Assembly: GCA_009760855.2 (NCBI GenBank)
Contig: WPIO01000233.1
Coordinates: forward strand, 170,212-234,211
Direction of reading: 5' to 3'
DNA: 64,000 nt
From: Cristatella mucedo
Taxonomy: Eukaryota > Bryozoa > Phylactolaemata > Cristatellidae
Positions within the stretch are counted from its first letter, which is position 1; each line of letters begins with the position of its first letter. Of the stretch, positions 1 through 11,443 are shown piece by piece. The notes under the pieces are model-generated. The model ran no database searches. It had not been told where the DNA came from and saw only the letters and a program-made list of their open reading frames with translations. The position numbers and the translations under genes were made by a program.

Positions 1-555
1 TACATAATAGTATTGATAATGCACTTGCTAAAGCTCACACATAGAACTCATTTTTTTCTAGGCACTTTAGTTTTGATGCAAAGTGAAATGCAATTGAATG
101 GTAAGTATAATTATGCTTGAAAAACAAACACAATGAATAACGTAATTAGGGGTGACATGCACAGGGTCAGCATGCAAATATGGTTAGTGGCAGCAAGCAC
201 AGTGTCAGCATGCATAAGCACATCAAGGACGAATCACAGGGACCCACTAAATGCTGTCCAAAATAGGTGTGTTTTTAGTTCCTTTTAAATTTCCTTTCCT
301 TTCCTTTCAAATTTGGTCAGGTCAGGGGATGTTCTTACGCAGGTCAGGAGTGAATTCCAGGCTTTGGGAGCATACGAACTAAATACACGGACTCCACAGG
401 ATGTAAGGTTTGTACAAGGCATTTCTAGACTTTTGGATTCCGAAAATCGGGTGATACGATGCTATGCCTGATGGGGGAGTATATCTGAGAGATAGGCTGG
501 AGCCATAGAATATAGGGACTAAAAAGTGAGCGACCAAACCTTGAAGTCAATCCGT
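1..555 (-). mobile_element. LINE-A 3' fragment in unit Q, copy 1
   Basis: This is the 3' end of a CR1/L2-like LINE on the minus strand, cut at the 5' end near 555. Read on the minus strand it has the end of the reverse transcriptase, the family 3' UTR, and a decayed AAT-type tail at the window edge. The RT tail is broken by stops and an inserted CTTTC run near 290-310. The same insertion recurs at 6088-6650, shifted by about 6.09 kb, so it predates the tandem duplication. Confidence 0.85.
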
Positions 556-1271
556 GTTCGAGATCCGTCGATCCGCACCTCAATGATTCTTCAATCCTTT
601 AATATATGTTCGCGATCTTTTTCTTTCCCTACACCATATTCCGTTAAGCTAGTGCAATGACGTCAGCCGACAGACAGAAACGATGCCATACGTCCTACCC
701 TATTTCCTGGTTGTAGAGTGGTATCTGTGAGAGGACCCTAATATATATATGCTAAAGGATACAGCACTGCTTATCTAATGCATTCAGTCAATGCTAGCAG
801 AGTGGCAGCAACTAGGTATTTTTATGACTTTAGATGAAAACGGTTGAGTTATCGACTTTAATAACGGCATGTCAAATAAACTTCCTTTTCGAAAATGCTG
901 CGATATGCATAACTGCTGGCATGTGCACAATAATAGCTGAACTAACCTGAATTTTGAGAAAAATAGGTATTTTGAAAAAGCAGAAGAAAAACTTTAACCT
1001 TTAATAGGAAAGGCACATTTTAATTTAGCTAGCTAAATAGGTGAAAAGATTACAACAATAGTGTTTGTTTAGCATTTCAATAAACGGTTCTGATAGGACG
1101 TTGTTTCGGTTCAATTTAAACGTTGAGCAACCAACACAGGCAGGTTTAAAAACAAAAACGCGTATGTTTATTTCTTGCTGGAATGGGACTGCAGATATTG
1201 TTTGCTGGCTGGTTTAGTATGGTTTCCGGGTTAACCGGTAAAGCAGTTTAAAGCATGCCTGCATTGCATGC
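556..1271. repeat. Unit Q intron block, exon deleted
   Basis: No gene here. From about 590 to 1125 the sequence is a diverged copy of unit P at about 2960-3510, with matches such as CAGCCGAC, ACGATGCCA and AAAAGATTACA in the same order. From about 1126 to 1271 it matches P downstream of the LRR exon, at about 4280-4415. The roughly 770 bp between these in P, including the exon at 4125-4265, is missing. Q is therefore an LRR unit that lost its exon. Confidence 0.7.
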
Positions 1272-2048
1272 CCTTGAATATCTTTGCTAAAATTCGGGCT
1301 TGTTTAGATAAACATACCACGTCCAAGTTGGTCAATGCATGCATTACATCCCGTCTCGACTTTTGCAACTGACTGCTTACTGGCCCACCAGCATGTGCGA
1401 TCAGGCGATTGCAGCTGGTGCAAAACTCTGCAGCTAGGCTTGTCTGTCGTGAGCGTCGCAGTTGCCACATTACTCCCTTTCTCGCCGACCTGCACTGGCT
1501 ACCAGTCAAGCAACGGATTGACTTCAAGGTTTTGTCGCTCACTTTTAGGTCCCTTCATTCTATGGCTCCAGCCTATCTTACAGATATACTACCCCATCAG
1601 GCGAAGCATCATACCATCCGCTTTTCGGAATCCAACAGTCTAGAAATACCTCATACTAACCTTAAATCCTTTAATGACCGTGCATTTAGTTCATATGCTC
1701 CCAAAGCCTGTAACTGCCTCCCTACCTGCGTCAGAACATCCCCTGACCTGACCACATTTAAAAGGAACCTAAAAACACACCTATTTAGGACAGCATTTAG
1801 TGGGTCCCTGTGATTCATCCTTGATGTGCTCATGGGTGCTGACACTGTGCATGCTGCCACTAACCACATTTGCATGCTGACCCTGTGCATGTCACCCCTA
1901 ACCATATTATTCATTTCGTTTGTTTTTCAAGCATGATTTTACTTACCATTTAATTCCCTTTCCCTTTACATCAAATGTAAAGCTTCTACTACGAGATTAA
2001 GTTCTCCGAGGTCGCTTTATCGAGTGAATTATTATTATTATTATTATA
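1272..2048 (+). mobile_element. LINE-A 3' fragment with RT C-terminus, copy 1
   Basis: This is a 5'-truncated LINE-A on the plus strand. The last part of the RT reads through to a stop at 1811-1813, with family signatures LQLVQNSAARLV, ITPFLADLHWLPV and MAPAYLTDILPHQ. One in-frame stop lies in the segment before 1409. The 3' UTR follows, then the hairpin region (about 1979-2025) and an ATT tail ending at 2048. It is inserted in unit Q sequence equivalent to P near 4415, because GCAGATCATGCAATAAC resumes right after the tail. Confidence 0.9.
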
Positions 2049-2176
2049 GCAGATCATGCAATAACAGAATATTATCTACTTAAATGACATACATTGTTTA
2101 TTAGTTTTAGGCAGACTCATGACAGGGGAGGATGCAGTATATATAAATGAAAATAAATAAATAAATAAATAATATA

Positions 2177-2182
<6 letters not shown>

Positions 2183-2234
<52 letters not shown>
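2183..2234. repeat. (TA)n microsatellite
   Basis: Long alternating TA run in unit Q just before the block A boundary. The counterpart in copy 2 (8267-8357) is longer, so this array has changed length since the duplication. Confidence 0.95.
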
Positions 2235-2237
<3 letters not shown>

Positions 2238-2284
2238 AATAAATATATATAATAAAATATATATTTAATAAATATATATTTTAT

Positions 2285-2960
2285 AATCTAACCTCAACCA
2301 ACTATATAACGTTGGGTCCGATTTAACCGGACGTGTATTTCGACATGACAATTACGAGTGATCATTGCTTTACATTGACTTCCTAATGTACCTTGCTCTT
2401 GTGTTGTCAGGCTAGGCGACTGTAATGACACTGGCCAGTCGCCCAATCTGATTGATTACACTCAAATTCACTGATATATCAGCAAATCCACTAGAAGCAG
2501 TCAGAGCTGTGGTCAAATTGGTTTCCTATTTCCATTCTTTTACAGTCCCAGTGACCATAGAACAAGCTGCACCACTTGATCACCTAGGGTAATTGCTACT
2601 AAAGCTGGTGCAATTACTTGCAATTAAACAATTAAACGCTTAGGGCAACGTCCCCACATATATTTTCTGCCCGAGTGTTTCACGTTTGAAAGTGCACACA
2701 AGGCATTAGCCACAATTCAGGTGGTGGATGCACTTGGGCTTAACGATTGGTGTGAATAACGTTCCTGGTTGGTGACCAATGGTTTTGCAAGCAATGACAG
2801 AGCACTTCGCAATGATCGATTACTGGTAAATCCTACACTTTTGAAAGTTTACTGAGTTCGAAAAGACGTCAGTGGGGCAAGCAGCAGTTGCATAGATCAC
2901 CACCTTTCAGAATCCCTTTAATGAAACAGATTCGCGAACGACTAGCATGACCACTATTAC
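2285..2960. repeat. Unit block A, start of unit P (copy 1)
   Basis: This is intronic repeat-unit DNA with no coding potential seen. The same block occurs at 5398-6065 (diverged) and 8395-9072 (nearly identical). Shared landmarks include GGGTCCGATTTAACCGG, TTTCACGTTTGAAAGTGC and AGTGGGGCAAG. It marks the start of the older LRR duplication unit of about 3 kb. From 2960 to 4124 the P-specific intron continues up to the LRR exon acceptor, with a poly(T) run at about 4067-4083. Confidence 0.8.
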
Positions 2961-4124
2961 CTTCAGCAATCGCTTATGTATTCGTAATCCTACTTTTTCT
3001 GTCCACCATAACCTGTTAAGCAAGAGAAATTTCGTCAGCCGACTCAGTCAAACGATGCCAAACGTCTAACCCTATTGGCAGGTTATTGAGCTGCATGTTT
3101 GTGAGTTTCACAGATTTAACTAGATGCTAGATGCTAAAAGATATCGCACCATGCCCCTAATGCATCTAGTTTATGCTAGCCGAAAGGCAGGAACACGTAT
3201 TATTTCTATAGTGTAGGATGAAAACAATGGAAATGTCGACCTTTTTGACGGCACTTCAAAAAAGCTCCCTTTTCGAGAAGGCAGCGTTAGGCCTTAGCAC
3301 CGGCCAGGGTAATATATACCTAGACTAACTGGGCTGCTAAGAAAAAGAGGGATATTTAGACGGGAGAAGGAAAGCAATAAGCGTTTATCTTGAATTCAGG
3401 TAACAATTTAGCAAGCTAAATTAGTTAAAAGATTACAGTCAGTAGCGATTGACAGGCGTTTCAAATCGGTTACATAGGACGTTGGTTTGGTTTCATTGAA
3501 ACATTAGGCGTCCTAATGGTGCACCATTTTAAGCTTTGTGTGTCAGTTTAATGGTATCAAGCTGCACGGCCGATGCATTTAGTAAGATAGCCAGCAGCTT
3601 GACATAGAGTGAGTTTTACCACAAGTTGACGAACTAATCGTTCACAACCAACGATTCTAGCCTGCAAAATGACTTTGAAGCACGAATTGATGTCGGTATT
3701 TCCGACCCAATGAATGCTAAAAACCCTAGGGATTTTGAGGGTCCAACTAACTGGTTGAATTAGAACTGTAAAATTTCGGCATTGATAACTGTAGGCACTA
3801 TGCACATAAGTTTAACGACAAACTTATCACTTAATATGAACTATTTCATGGGGGCTAAGGACATAACAAGCCATCACTGTCCTGTGGATAGGAAGTTGCT
3901 GATAGGCTCTACAGTGATCCTCATTCCCATTATTCGATGACGTCATACTACTACTGCATACCTACTGCATACCAGCTGCATTTAAGTATGCATGGACTTA
4001 CCTGAATATTGTGAAAGCCGTCTTTCAGGCGTGCATGTGTATAAGTAAGATGATGCAAGTCTGTTTTTTTTTTTTTTTTTTTTATTCTCCAATATATCTT
4101 TTATCGGTAACCAATGTCGTTTAG

Positions 4125-4265
4125 CTAGAGGAGCTCGATATCAGTGGGAATAAAAGTCTTTGCCAGCTACCTTCGTGCATATGTCAACTGAAAGCACTGA
4201 AGAAGCTTAACATTAATAGGTGCGGCTTGTCAAGTCTCCCTGACGGCTGGGGACAGCTGACATCG
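4125..4265 (+). CDS. LRR exon 1 of the ROCO gene (unit P, copy 1)
   Basis: A 141-bp exon in phase 0 at both ends (47 codons), preceded by acceptor ...GTCGTTTAG and followed by donor GTAAG. It encodes two leucine-rich repeats, LEELDISGNKSLCQLP... then LKKLNINRCGLSSLPDGW, ending GQLTS. These fit the LxxLxIxxNxL pattern of extracellular- or ROCO-type LRRs. The end of this exon joins in frame to the start of the next copy (LEELYIS), keeping the repeat register. It has no start codon, so upstream exons are needed outside the window. LRRs usually form the ligand- or partner-binding arc; what this one binds is unknown. Compared with the copy at 10216, five residues differ. Confidence 0.85.
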
Positions 4266-5352
4266 GTAAGGCTGCATAAAACACTGAAACGTGTGCGTTT
4301 AATTTTTTATGAAATGTGCATGCAAGTATTGTTTGCTAGCAGGGTTAGTACGGGTTCATGGTTATTCAGTAAAATGATTTTGGTCTTGCCTAGATTGCAT
4401 GTGCTTGCATGTTCTCTGCAGATCATGCAATAACTGAATAACGTTTACTTATATCCCATGATTTGTTCTTGTAGTTTAGGGCTAATGCACTGACAGATAC
4501 AATTCTGTTTTCCTAAACAATCAGCAGTTATTCGACGATAAAACGGCCGTTTTAAACATTATTAGCTTATAGGAGAGTCTCATTTGTCTCATTGTAAAGT
4601 TGGCTCATCGGCAATGACAACGACTACCACTTAGGGAATAAAGTATTACATAAAGGCAGAATTCGAATACCGACCACCTTAATGGTTAAAAGGAGGCACG
4701 TTTTTCAATCGGCCCTCGAGGAAGACAGATTCAACTGCTAATCTCTACTGGAATGCTACTGAAAGTCTTGGTTTAGGGAATACTTTAAAAAAGTGCACAC
4801 AAGCAATAGTGAAAGGGTCAAATCGGCTGGCTGCATGGTCACAGAGAGAATCAGAAACACTGGGTAGCATAATAAGATTAAAGATCGTTACAGTGTCCAA
4901 TCAGGAGCATATAGGCATAAGCTTCCAACAGGCTTGGGAAGGAATCAATTAGACGTTCAACCTAATTAAAACGAACGGATGAACGACCTACAGCCAGCAT
5001 GAAAATACTGTGATAGTCCTGCTCCTACTCACCACTTGCCTACGAGCTACTCAATCGCGAGGCTAGCTCTCATGCAGTAGAGAAATGAGACAACTAAAGC
5101 TAGCCATGCTGGAAAACTTGCAGTTTTGATGTGTTTGACACTGCACAGCGTTTCTCAGTGCCTGTAGGTATTATTTGCTTCCCATATCCATGTGGTTATC
5201 AAATCGGTATTAGGCGGTCCTAACAGTCTCCCACAGCTGCCTCTTTTGAATGTGGTCAAGCTTTTGCAGCCGGCATGGCTACGTGCACCTTATCAGTCTC
5301 GTCACATGTATGTGATCACTCTCATATGAGAATGCTGCATCAATCGAGCAGA
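4266..5352. other. Unit P intron downstream of LRR exon 1
   Basis: No gene seen. The first 130 bp or so match copy 2 exactly; later parts differ by scattered substitutions and small indels. Short open frames here (for example 4227-4433) just run through the exon and donor in another frame. Confidence 0.6.
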
Positions 5353-5397
5353 CACGTTGAATAGGAGAATAAAATATTGATTCACTGTGCATACTGA

Positions 5398-6087
5398 TCT
5401 AATCATCTAACCTATACGAATGTATTACAGTGGATCCGATTTAACCGGCCGTGTGTTTTGACGTGAACATTGCCAGTGCCAATTTCGTAACATCGACTTC
5501 ATAATGTACCTAGTTCTCCTGTTGTTAGACTAGACGACTGTGAGGACATTGGCCATTCGCCCAATCTAATTGAGATTACTCAAATCCTCTGAATTATCAG
5601 AAATTCCACTAGGAGCAGTCAGAGCTGTTGCTAAATCGGTTTCCCATATAGATCCTTTTTTATGTACAAGTGACTAAACCAAAAGTTGCACCACTGTATC
5701 ACCCAGGGTGATTGCGATAAGAGCTGGTGCAATCGCCTCCAATTAAACAATAAACTTGTGTGGTAACGTCTGCACATATGTTTTCCGGTTGAGTGTTTCA
5801 CGTTTGAAAGTGCTCTCAAGGCATTAGCCACAATTCAGGTTGTAGAGGCACTTAGGCAAAACGATTCAAGTGTATAATGTGCCTGTTTGGTAACCGACGG
5901 TTTTGAATTTAACGACAGAGCACGTTCCAACGATCGAATACTGGTAAAATCTTACACTTTTGAAAGTTTACTGGGTTCTAAAAGACCTCAGTGGGGCAAG
6001 TAGTTGCATAGATCACCACCTTTCACTATCGCTTCATTCAATCAGATTCTTGAACAATTAGCAAGGCAACTAATATGTACAACAATC
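5398..6087. repeat. Unit block A, diverged copy (start of the second unit Q)
   Basis: This is a diverged copy of 2285-2960. It sits at the join between the two recent copies and is interrupted at about 6088 by a LINE-A fragment, after which the block A continuation resumes at about 6650. It shows that P and Q are two halves of an older tandem duplication of about 3 kb. Confidence 0.75.
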
Positions 6088-6650
6088 ACCTACATAATAA
6101 TATTGATAATGCACTTGCTAAAGCTCACACAGTGAACTCATTTTTTTCTAGACACTTTACTTTTGCTACAAAGTGAAATGCAATTGAATGGTAAGTATAA
6201 TTATGCTTGAAAAACAAACACAATGAATAACGTAATTAGGGGTGACATGCACAGGGTCAGCATGCAAATATGGTTAGTGGCAGCAAGCACAGTGTCAGCA
6301 TGCATAAGCACATCAAGGACGAATCACAGGGACCCACTAAATGTTGTCCAAAATAGGTGTGTTTTAAGTTCCTTTTAAATTTCCTTTCCTTTCCTTTTAA
6401 ATGTGGTCAGGTCAGGGGATGTTCTGACGCAGGTCAGGAGGGAATTCCAGGCTTTGGGAGCATACGAACTAAATACACGGTCTCCACAGGATTTAAGGTT
6501 TGTACGAGGTATTTCTAGACTTTTGGATTCCGAAAATCGGGTGATACGATGCTTGGCCTGATGGGGGAGTATATCTGAGAGATAGGCTGGAGCCATAGAA
6601 TTAAGGGACTAAAAAGTGCGTGACCAAACCTTGAAGTCAATCCGTGTTCG
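6088..6650 (-). mobile_element. LINE-A 3' fragment in unit Q, copy 2
   Basis: Duplicate of the fragment at 1-555, minus strand. The RT C-terminus is recognisable (MAPAYLSDILPHQAKH) but is terminated early by the same CTTTC expansion near 6380. The tail on the left is a decayed AAT run at about 6090-6108. Confidence 0.88.
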
Positions 6651-7362
6651 TGATCCGTCGATCCGCACCTCAATGATTCTTCAATCCTTCAATATATGTT
6701 CGCGATCTTTTTCTTTCCCTACACCATATTCCGTTAAGCGAGTGCAATTACGTCAGCCGACAGACAGAAACGATGCCATACGTCCTACCCTATTTCCTGG
6801 TTGTAGAGTGGCATCTGTGAGAGGACCCTAATACATATATGCTTAAGGATACAACACTGCTTATCTAATGCATTCAGTCTATGCTAGCAGAGTGGCAGGA
6901 ACTAGGTATGTTTATAACTTTAGATGAAAACGGTGGAGTTATCGACTTTAATGACGGCATGTCAAATAAACTTCCTTTTTGAGAATGCTGCGATATGCAT
7001 AACTGCTGGCATGTGCACAATAATAGCTGAACTAACCTGAATTTTGAGAAAAATAGGTATTTTGAAAAAGCAGAAGAAAAACTTTAAGCTTTCATAGGAA
7101 AGGCACATTTTAATTTAGCTAGCTAAATAGGTGAAAAGATTACAAACAGTAGTGTTTGTTTAGCATTTCAAAAAACGGTTCTGATAGGACTTTTTTTCGA
7201 TTCAATTTGAACGTTAAGCGACCAACACAGGCTGGTTTAGAAACAAAAACGCGTTTGTTTATTTCTTGCTGGAATGGGACTGAAGATATTGTTTGCTCGC
7301 TGGTTTAGTAAGGTTTCCGGGTTAACCAGTAAAGCAGTTTAAAGCATGCCTACATTGCATGC

Positions 7363-8139
7363 CCTTGCATATCTTTGCTAAAATTCGGGCTTGTTTAGAT
7401 AAACATACCACGTCCAAGTTGGTCAATGCATGCATTACATCCCGTCTCGACTTTTGCAACTGACGGCTTACTGGCCCACCAGCATGTGCGATCAGGCGAT
7501 TGCAGCTGGTGCAAAACTCTGCAGCTCGGCTTGTCCGTCGTAATCATAGCAGTCGCCACATTACTCCACTTCTCGCCGACCTGCACTGGCTACCAGTCAA
7601 GCAACGGATTGACTTTAAGGTTTCGTCGCTCACTTTTAGGTCCCTTCGTTCTATGGCTCCAGCCTATCTTTCAAATATACTACCACATCAGGCCAAGCAT
7701 CGTACCATCAGCTTTTCGGAATCCAACAGTCTAGAAATACCTCATACTAACCCTAAATCCTTTGGAGACCGTACATTTAGTTCATATGCTCCCAAAGCCT
7801 GGAACTGCCTCTCTACCTGTGTTAGAACATACCCTGACCTGACCACATTTAAAAGGAACCTAAAAACACACCTACTTAGGACAGCATTTAGTGGGTCCCT
7901 GTGATTCTTCCTTGATGTGCTTATGGGTGCTTACACTGTGCATGCTGCCACTAACCACATTTGCATGCTGACCCTGTGCATGTCACCCCTAACCATATTA
8001 TTCATTTCGTTTGTTTTTCAAGCATGATTTTACTGACCATTTAATTGCCTTACACTTTACAGCAAATGTAATGCTTCTAGAAAGAGATTAAGTTCTCTGA
8101 GGGTGCTTTATCGAGTGAATTATTATTATTATTATTATA
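7363..8139 (+). mobile_element. LINE-A 3' fragment with RT C-terminus, copy 2
   Basis: Duplicate of 1272-2048, plus strand, with the RT C-terminus ending at 7904, then the 3' UTR and an (ATT)n tail. It carries its own substitutions but the same 5' breakpoint and insertion site as copy 1. Confidence 0.9.
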
Positions 8140-8261
8140 GCAGATCATGTAATAACAGAATAATATCTATCTATTTTCTACTTACATGACATACATTGTT
8201 TATTAGTTTTAGGCAGACTCATGAAAGGGTAGGATGCAGTATATTATCAATAAATAAATAA

Positions 8262-8266
<5 letters not shown>

Positions 8267-8334
<68 letters not shown>

Positions 8335-8357
8335 TATATATATATATATATATATAT
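8267..8357. repeat. (TA)n microsatellite
   Basis: About 90 bp of near-pure TA with one GCA interruption. It is the longer counterpart of 2183-2234. Confidence 0.95.
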
Positions 8358-8394
8358 GTTTATTAAATATATATACACTTTTATATATTTTATC

Positions 8395-9072
8395 ATCTAA
8401 CCTCAACCAACTATATAACGTTGGGTCCGATTTAACCGGACGTGTATTTCGACATGACAAGTACGAGTGATCATTGCTTTACATTGACTTCCTAATGTAC
8501 CTTGCTCTTGTGTTGTCAGGCTAGGCGACTGTAATGACACAGGCCAGTCGCCCAATCTGATTGATTACACTTAAATTCACTGATATATCAGCAAATCCAC
8601 TAGAAGCAGTCAGAGCTGTGGTCAAATTGGTTTCCTATTTCCATTCTTTTACAGTCCAAGTGACCATAGAACAAGTTGCACCACTTTATCACCTAGGGTA
8701 ATTGCTACTAAAGCTGGTGCAATTACTTGCAATTAAACAATTAAACGCTTAGGGCAACGTCCCCACGTATATTTTCTGCCCGAGTGTTTCACGTTTGAAA
8801 GTGCACACAAGGCATTAGCCACAATTCAGGTGGTGGATGCACTTGGGCTTAACGATTGGTGTGAATAACGTTCCTGGTTGGTGACCGAGGGTTTTGCAAA
8901 CAGTGACAGAGCACTTCGCAATGATCGATTACTGGTAAATCCTACACTTTTGAAAGTTTACTGAGTTCGAAAAGACGTCAGTGGGGCAAGCAGCAGTTGC
9001 ATAGATCACCACCTTTTAGAATTCCGTTAATGAAACAGATTCGCGAACGACTAGCATGACACCTATTACCTT
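8395..9072. repeat. Unit block A, start of unit P (copy 2)
   Basis: Nearly identical to 2285-2960. The P intron follows to 10215 and matches copy 1 closely; no gene is seen in 9073-10215. Confidence 0.8.
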
Positions 9073-10215
9073 CAGCAATCGCTTATGTATTCGTAATCCT
9101 ACTTTTTCTGTCCACCATAACCTGTTAAGCAAGAGAAATTTCATTAGCCGACTCAGTCAAACGATGCCAAACGTCTAACCCTATTGGCAGGTTATTGAGC
9201 TGCATGTTTGTGAGTTTCACAGATTTAACTAGATGCTAAAAGATATTGCACCATGCCCTAATGCATCTAGTTTATGCTAGCCGAAAGGCAGGAACACGTA
9301 TTATTTCTATGATGTAGGATGAAAACAATGGAAATGTCGACCTTTTTAACGGCACTTCAAAAAAGCTCCCTTTTCGAGAAGGCAGCTTTTATACCTTAGC
9401 ACCGGCCAGAGTAATATATGTCTAGACTATCTGGGCTGCTAAGAAAAAGAGGGATATTTAGACGGGAGAAGGAAAGCAATAAGCGTTTATCTTGAATTCA
9501 GGTAACAATTTAGCAAGCTAAATTAGTTAAAAGATTACAGTCAGTAGCGATTGACAGGCGTTTCAAATCGGTTACATAGGACGTTGGTTTGGTTTCATTG
9601 AAACATTAGGCGTCCTAATGGTGCACCATTTTAAGCTTTGTGTGTCAGTTTAATGGTATCAAGCTGCACGGCCGATGCATTTAGTAAGATAGCCAGCAGC
9701 TTGACATAGAGTGAGTTTTACCACAAGTTGACGAACTAATCGTTCACAACCAACGATTCTAGCCTGCAAAATGACTTTGAAGCACGAATTGATGTCGGTA
9801 TTTCCGACCCAATGAATGCTAAAAACCCTAGGGATTTTGAGGGTCCAACTAACTGGTTGAATTAGAACTGTAAAATTTCGGCATTGATAACTGTAGGCAC
9901 TATGCACATAAGTTTAACGACAAACCTATCACTTAATATGAACTATTTCATGGGGGCTAAGGACATAACAAGCCATCACTGTTTTGTGGATAGGAAGTGG
10001 CTGATAGGCTCTACAGTGATCCTCATTCCCATTATTCGATGACGTCATACTACTACTGCATACCAGCTGCATTTAAGTATGCATGGACTTACCTGAATAT
10101 TGTGAAAGCTGTCTTTCAGGCGTGCATGTGTATAAGTAAGATGATGCAAGTCTGTTTTTTATCGTTACTTTTTTATTCTCCAATATATCTTTTATCGGTA
10201 ACCAATGTCGTTTAG

Positions 10216-10356
10216 CTAGAGGAGCTCTATATCAGTGGGAATGAAAGTCTTCGCCAGCTACCTTCATGCATATGTCAACTGAAAGCACTGAAGAAGCTTG
10301 ACATTAGCCGGTGCGGCTTGTCAAGTCTCCCTGACGGCTGGGGACAGCTGACATCG
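10216..10356 (+). CDS. LRR exon 2 of the ROCO gene (unit P, copy 2)
   Basis: A 141-bp phase 0-0 exon with the same acceptor (GTCGTTTAG) and donor (GTAAG) as 4125-4265. It encodes two LRRs beginning LEELYISGNESLRQLP and ending in the shared SSLPDGWGQLTS. Eight nucleotides differ from copy 1: two are silent and six fall in five codons that change amino acid (D/Y, K/E, C/R, N/D, N/S). The changes lie beside the conserved leucines, at positions expected to be exposed. The exon joins in frame and in LRR register to 12631 (GQLTS then LEILWASNN). It is an internal exon of the same + strand gene as the Roc-COR exon. Confidence 0.85.
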
Positions 10357-11443
10357 GTAAGGCTGCATAAAACACTGAAACGTGTGCGTTTAATTTTTTA
10401 TGAAATGTGCATGCAAGTATTGTTTGCTAGCAGGGTTAGTACGGGTTCATGGTTATTCAGTAAAATGATTTTGGTCATGCCTAGATCGCATGAGCTTGCA
10501 TGTTCTTTGCAGATCATGCAATCACTGAATAACGTTCACTTATATCCAACAATTTGTTATTGTAGTTTAGGGCCAATGAACTGACAGATACAATTCTGTT
10601 TTCTTAAACAATCAGCCGTTATTTGACGATAAGACGTCCATTTTTAACATTCATAGCCTACTTTAGAGTCACATTTTTATCATTGTAAAGTAGGCTCATC
10701 GGCAATGACAACGACTACCACTTAGGGAATAAAGTATTACGTAAAAGCAGAATTCGAATACCGACCACCTCAATGGTTAAAAGGAGGCACGTTTTTTAAT
10801 CGGCCTTGGATGAAGACAGATTCAACTGCTAATCTCTATTGGTATGCTACTGAAAGTCTTGTTTTAGGGAATACTTTTAAAAAGTGCCCACAAGCAATAG
10901 TGAAATGGTCAACTCGGCTGGCTGCATAGTCTCACCGAGAATCAGAAACACTGGGTAGCAGAATAGGATTAAAGATCATTACAGTGTCCAATCAGGAGCA
11001 TATAGGCAGAAGCTTCTAACAGGCTTGCGAAGGAATCACTTAGACCTTCAGCCTAATTAAAACGAACGGATGAACGACGTACAGCCAGCATGAAAAGACT
11101 GTAATAGTCCTGCTGCTACTCACCACTTGCCTACGAGCTACTTAATCGCGAGGCAAGCTCTCATGCAGTGGAGAAATGAGACAACTAAAGCGAGCCATGC
11201 TGGAAAACTTGCAGTTTTGATGTGTTTGACACTGCACAAGCGTTTCTCAGTGCCTGTAGCTATTGTTTGCTTCCCGAATCCATGTGGTTATCAAATAGGT
11301 ATTAGGCGGTCCTAACAGTCTCCCATAGCTGCCTCTTTTGAATGTGGTCAAGCTTTTGCAGCCGGCATGGCGACGTGCACCTTATCAGTCACGTCACATG
11401 TATGTGATCACTCTCATATGAGAAAGCTGCATCAATCGAGCAG

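Larger units (their letters stand above)
1..5352. repeat. Recent tandem duplication, copy 1 (units Q and P)
   Basis: This segment reappears at 6092-11443 in the same order and orientation. Both copies carry the same LINE insertions, the TA array, the intron blocks and one LRR exon. Differences are a few percent at most, with long stretches almost identical: 3557-3805 and 9659-9907 translate identically in a noncoding frame. The copies diverge abruptly after the CATCAATCGAGCAG motif near 5351 and 11443. The window edge cuts the left end, so an earlier copy may lie outside. Confidence 0.9.
6092..11443. repeat. Recent tandem duplication, copy 2 (units Q and P)
   Basis: This is the second copy of 1-5352, in direct orientation and offset by 6091 to 6102 bp. 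It contains the LINE-A pair, the TA array, block A (8395-9072), the P intron and the LRR exon at 10216-10356. Sequence becomes unique after 11443, so the array ends here on the side facing the Roc-COR exon. Confidence 0.9.

Noticed and set aside
1335-1643. Open frames overlapping LINE-A in other phases (also 7426, 40455, 54160 and minus-strand equivalents)
   Set aside because: Shadow frames of the RT C-terminus. They recur only because the LINE does.
3557-3805. 82-residue minus-strand frame, identical at 9659-9907
   Set aside because: Identity only reflects the recent 6-kb duplication. There is no domain or splice context, and it lies in the P intron of a gene on the other strand.
8209-8460. 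Frames rich in alternating Ile-Tyr (also 30046, 30050, 59327, 59446)
   Set aside because: Translations of TA microsatellites, not proteins.
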